DNA of 64,000 bases. Origin: Streptantibioticus cattleyicolor NRRL 8057 = DSM 46488. GTDB lineage: Bacteria > Actinomycetota > Actinomycetes > Streptomycetales > Streptomycetaceae. The stretch lies in the NCBI RefSeq assembly GCF_000240165.1, contig NC_017586.1:4216001-4280000 (forward strand), read 5' to 3'. Positions 63,792-64,000 of this stretch are shown here, piece by piece. A program made the translations under genes and the position numbers. The number at the start of each line of letters is the position of its first letter. Position 1 is the stretch's first letter. The notes beneath the pieces are model-generated. The model saw nothing but the letters and a program-made list of their open reading frames with translations. It ran no database searches and was not told the DNA's origin.

Positions 63792-64000
63792 CGCGGCTTC
63801 TCCTTCTTCAGGAAGGCGTCCACCGCGATCCGGTGGTCGGCGGAGGTGCCGGCGCGCTCCTGGAGTTCGTCCTCCTTGGCCAGCGTCTCGATCAGCGAGT
63901 GGCCGGCGCCGTAGGCCAGCGACTCCTTGAGCGCCGCGTAGGCGACGGTGGGCCCCTCGGCGAGCCGCCGGGCCACCGCGCGGGCCGCCTCGGACAGTTC
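63776..64000 (-). CDS. Enoyl-CoA hydratase/isomerase family protein (3' part)
   Basis: The last ~74 residues of a crotonase-family protein running off the right edge: RRLAEGPTVAYAALKESLAYG, then ETLAKEDELQERAGTSADHRIAVDAFLKKEKPRYTGR, the usual C-terminal helices with the F..KR.P.F.G ending. The catalytic oxyanion-hole region lies outside the window, so exact activity cannot be judged. It is convergent with tag and overlaps it by 16 nt at the 3' ends. Confidence 0.88.
   Translation of the reverse strand, partial: ELSEAARAVARRLAEGPTVAYAALKESLAYGAGHSLIETLAKEDELQERAGTSADHRIAVDAFLKKEKPRYTGR

Overview
The window is about 73% G+C, with GTG/TTG starts common, dense overlapping operons, SpoIIE-type PP2C/HATPase proteins, a mycothiol biosynthesis gene and a bldK-type oligopeptide importer. 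Together these point to a chromosome of Streptomyces or a close relative. From about 16 kb rightwards the gene order (second succinate dehydrogenase, typA, two peptide importers, S9 peptidase, mshB, ABC/two-component set, fdxA, dapC, dapE, LOG, folP, tag) looks like conserved core backbone. The first 4.5 kb and the 27.9-30.3 kb segment look accessory.

Layout. 1-4.5 kb: tail of an unidentified gene, a Phd/RelE-type toxin-antitoxin pair, a lone DUF234-type AAA ATPase with a palindromic upstream site, and an apparently intact IS1182-family element with 26-bp inverted repeats. 4.6-7.6 kb: a three-gene unit of a small WXG100-like helical protein, a DUF1023-type alpha/beta hydrolase and a lipoprotein with a large C-terminal extension. 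7.6-13.2 kb: two APC amino-acid permeases around a GntR/UTRA regulator, then an RpiB-like protein overlapping a tiny SPOR-like gene. 13.2-19.2 kb: a repeat-rich gap, a Nudix hydrolase, and two tandem PAS-GAF-PP2C-HATPase phosphatases; the second has an overlapping upstream ORF.

19.2-25.7 kb: sdhCAB-type succinate dehydrogenase/fumarate reductase operon on the minus strand, a small coiled-coil protein, and a divergent solute-binding lipoprotein. 25.9-27.9 kb: typA with a strong terminator. 27.9-30.3 kb: a whiJ/abaA-like cassette (HATPase, divergent XRE-DUF5753 plus DUF397) and a second toxin-antitoxin-like pair. 30.3-43.3 kb: a Tat-type PGRP amidase, then two five-gene oligopeptide importers facing each other across a bidirectional terminator. 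The minus-strand importer has the bldKA-B-C-D-E order. Its binding-protein gene is out of frame between signal peptide and mature domain, the most striking anomaly in the window.

43.3-64 kb: a 480-bp gap with a consensus-like promoter and hairpins, an S9 peptidase, a small membrane protein, mshB with an overlapping membrane gene, a large membrane-anchored PG_binding_4-like protein, an ABC exporter plus histidine kinase and LuxR regulator behind nested TGTCAT repeats, a SirB1-like protein, a GNAT enzyme, fdxA and dapC, a secreted repeat protein, a lysozyme-like exported protein, dapE, a LOG-family protein, a FolP2-type dihydropteroate synthase homologue, a DivIVA-like membrane protein, a 3-methyladenine glycosylase and the 3' end of an enoyl-CoA hydratase.

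Links between genes: dapC and dapE serve the diaminopimelate/lysine branch. The two importers and the S9 peptidase form a peptide uptake/degradation district; bldK is known to import a signalling peptide needed for aerial growth in S. coelicolor. The two PP2C/HATPase proteins and the whiJ/abaA-like cassette are typical Streptomyces developmental or anti-sigma type regulators. All assignments come from reading the sequence; no database search was run.
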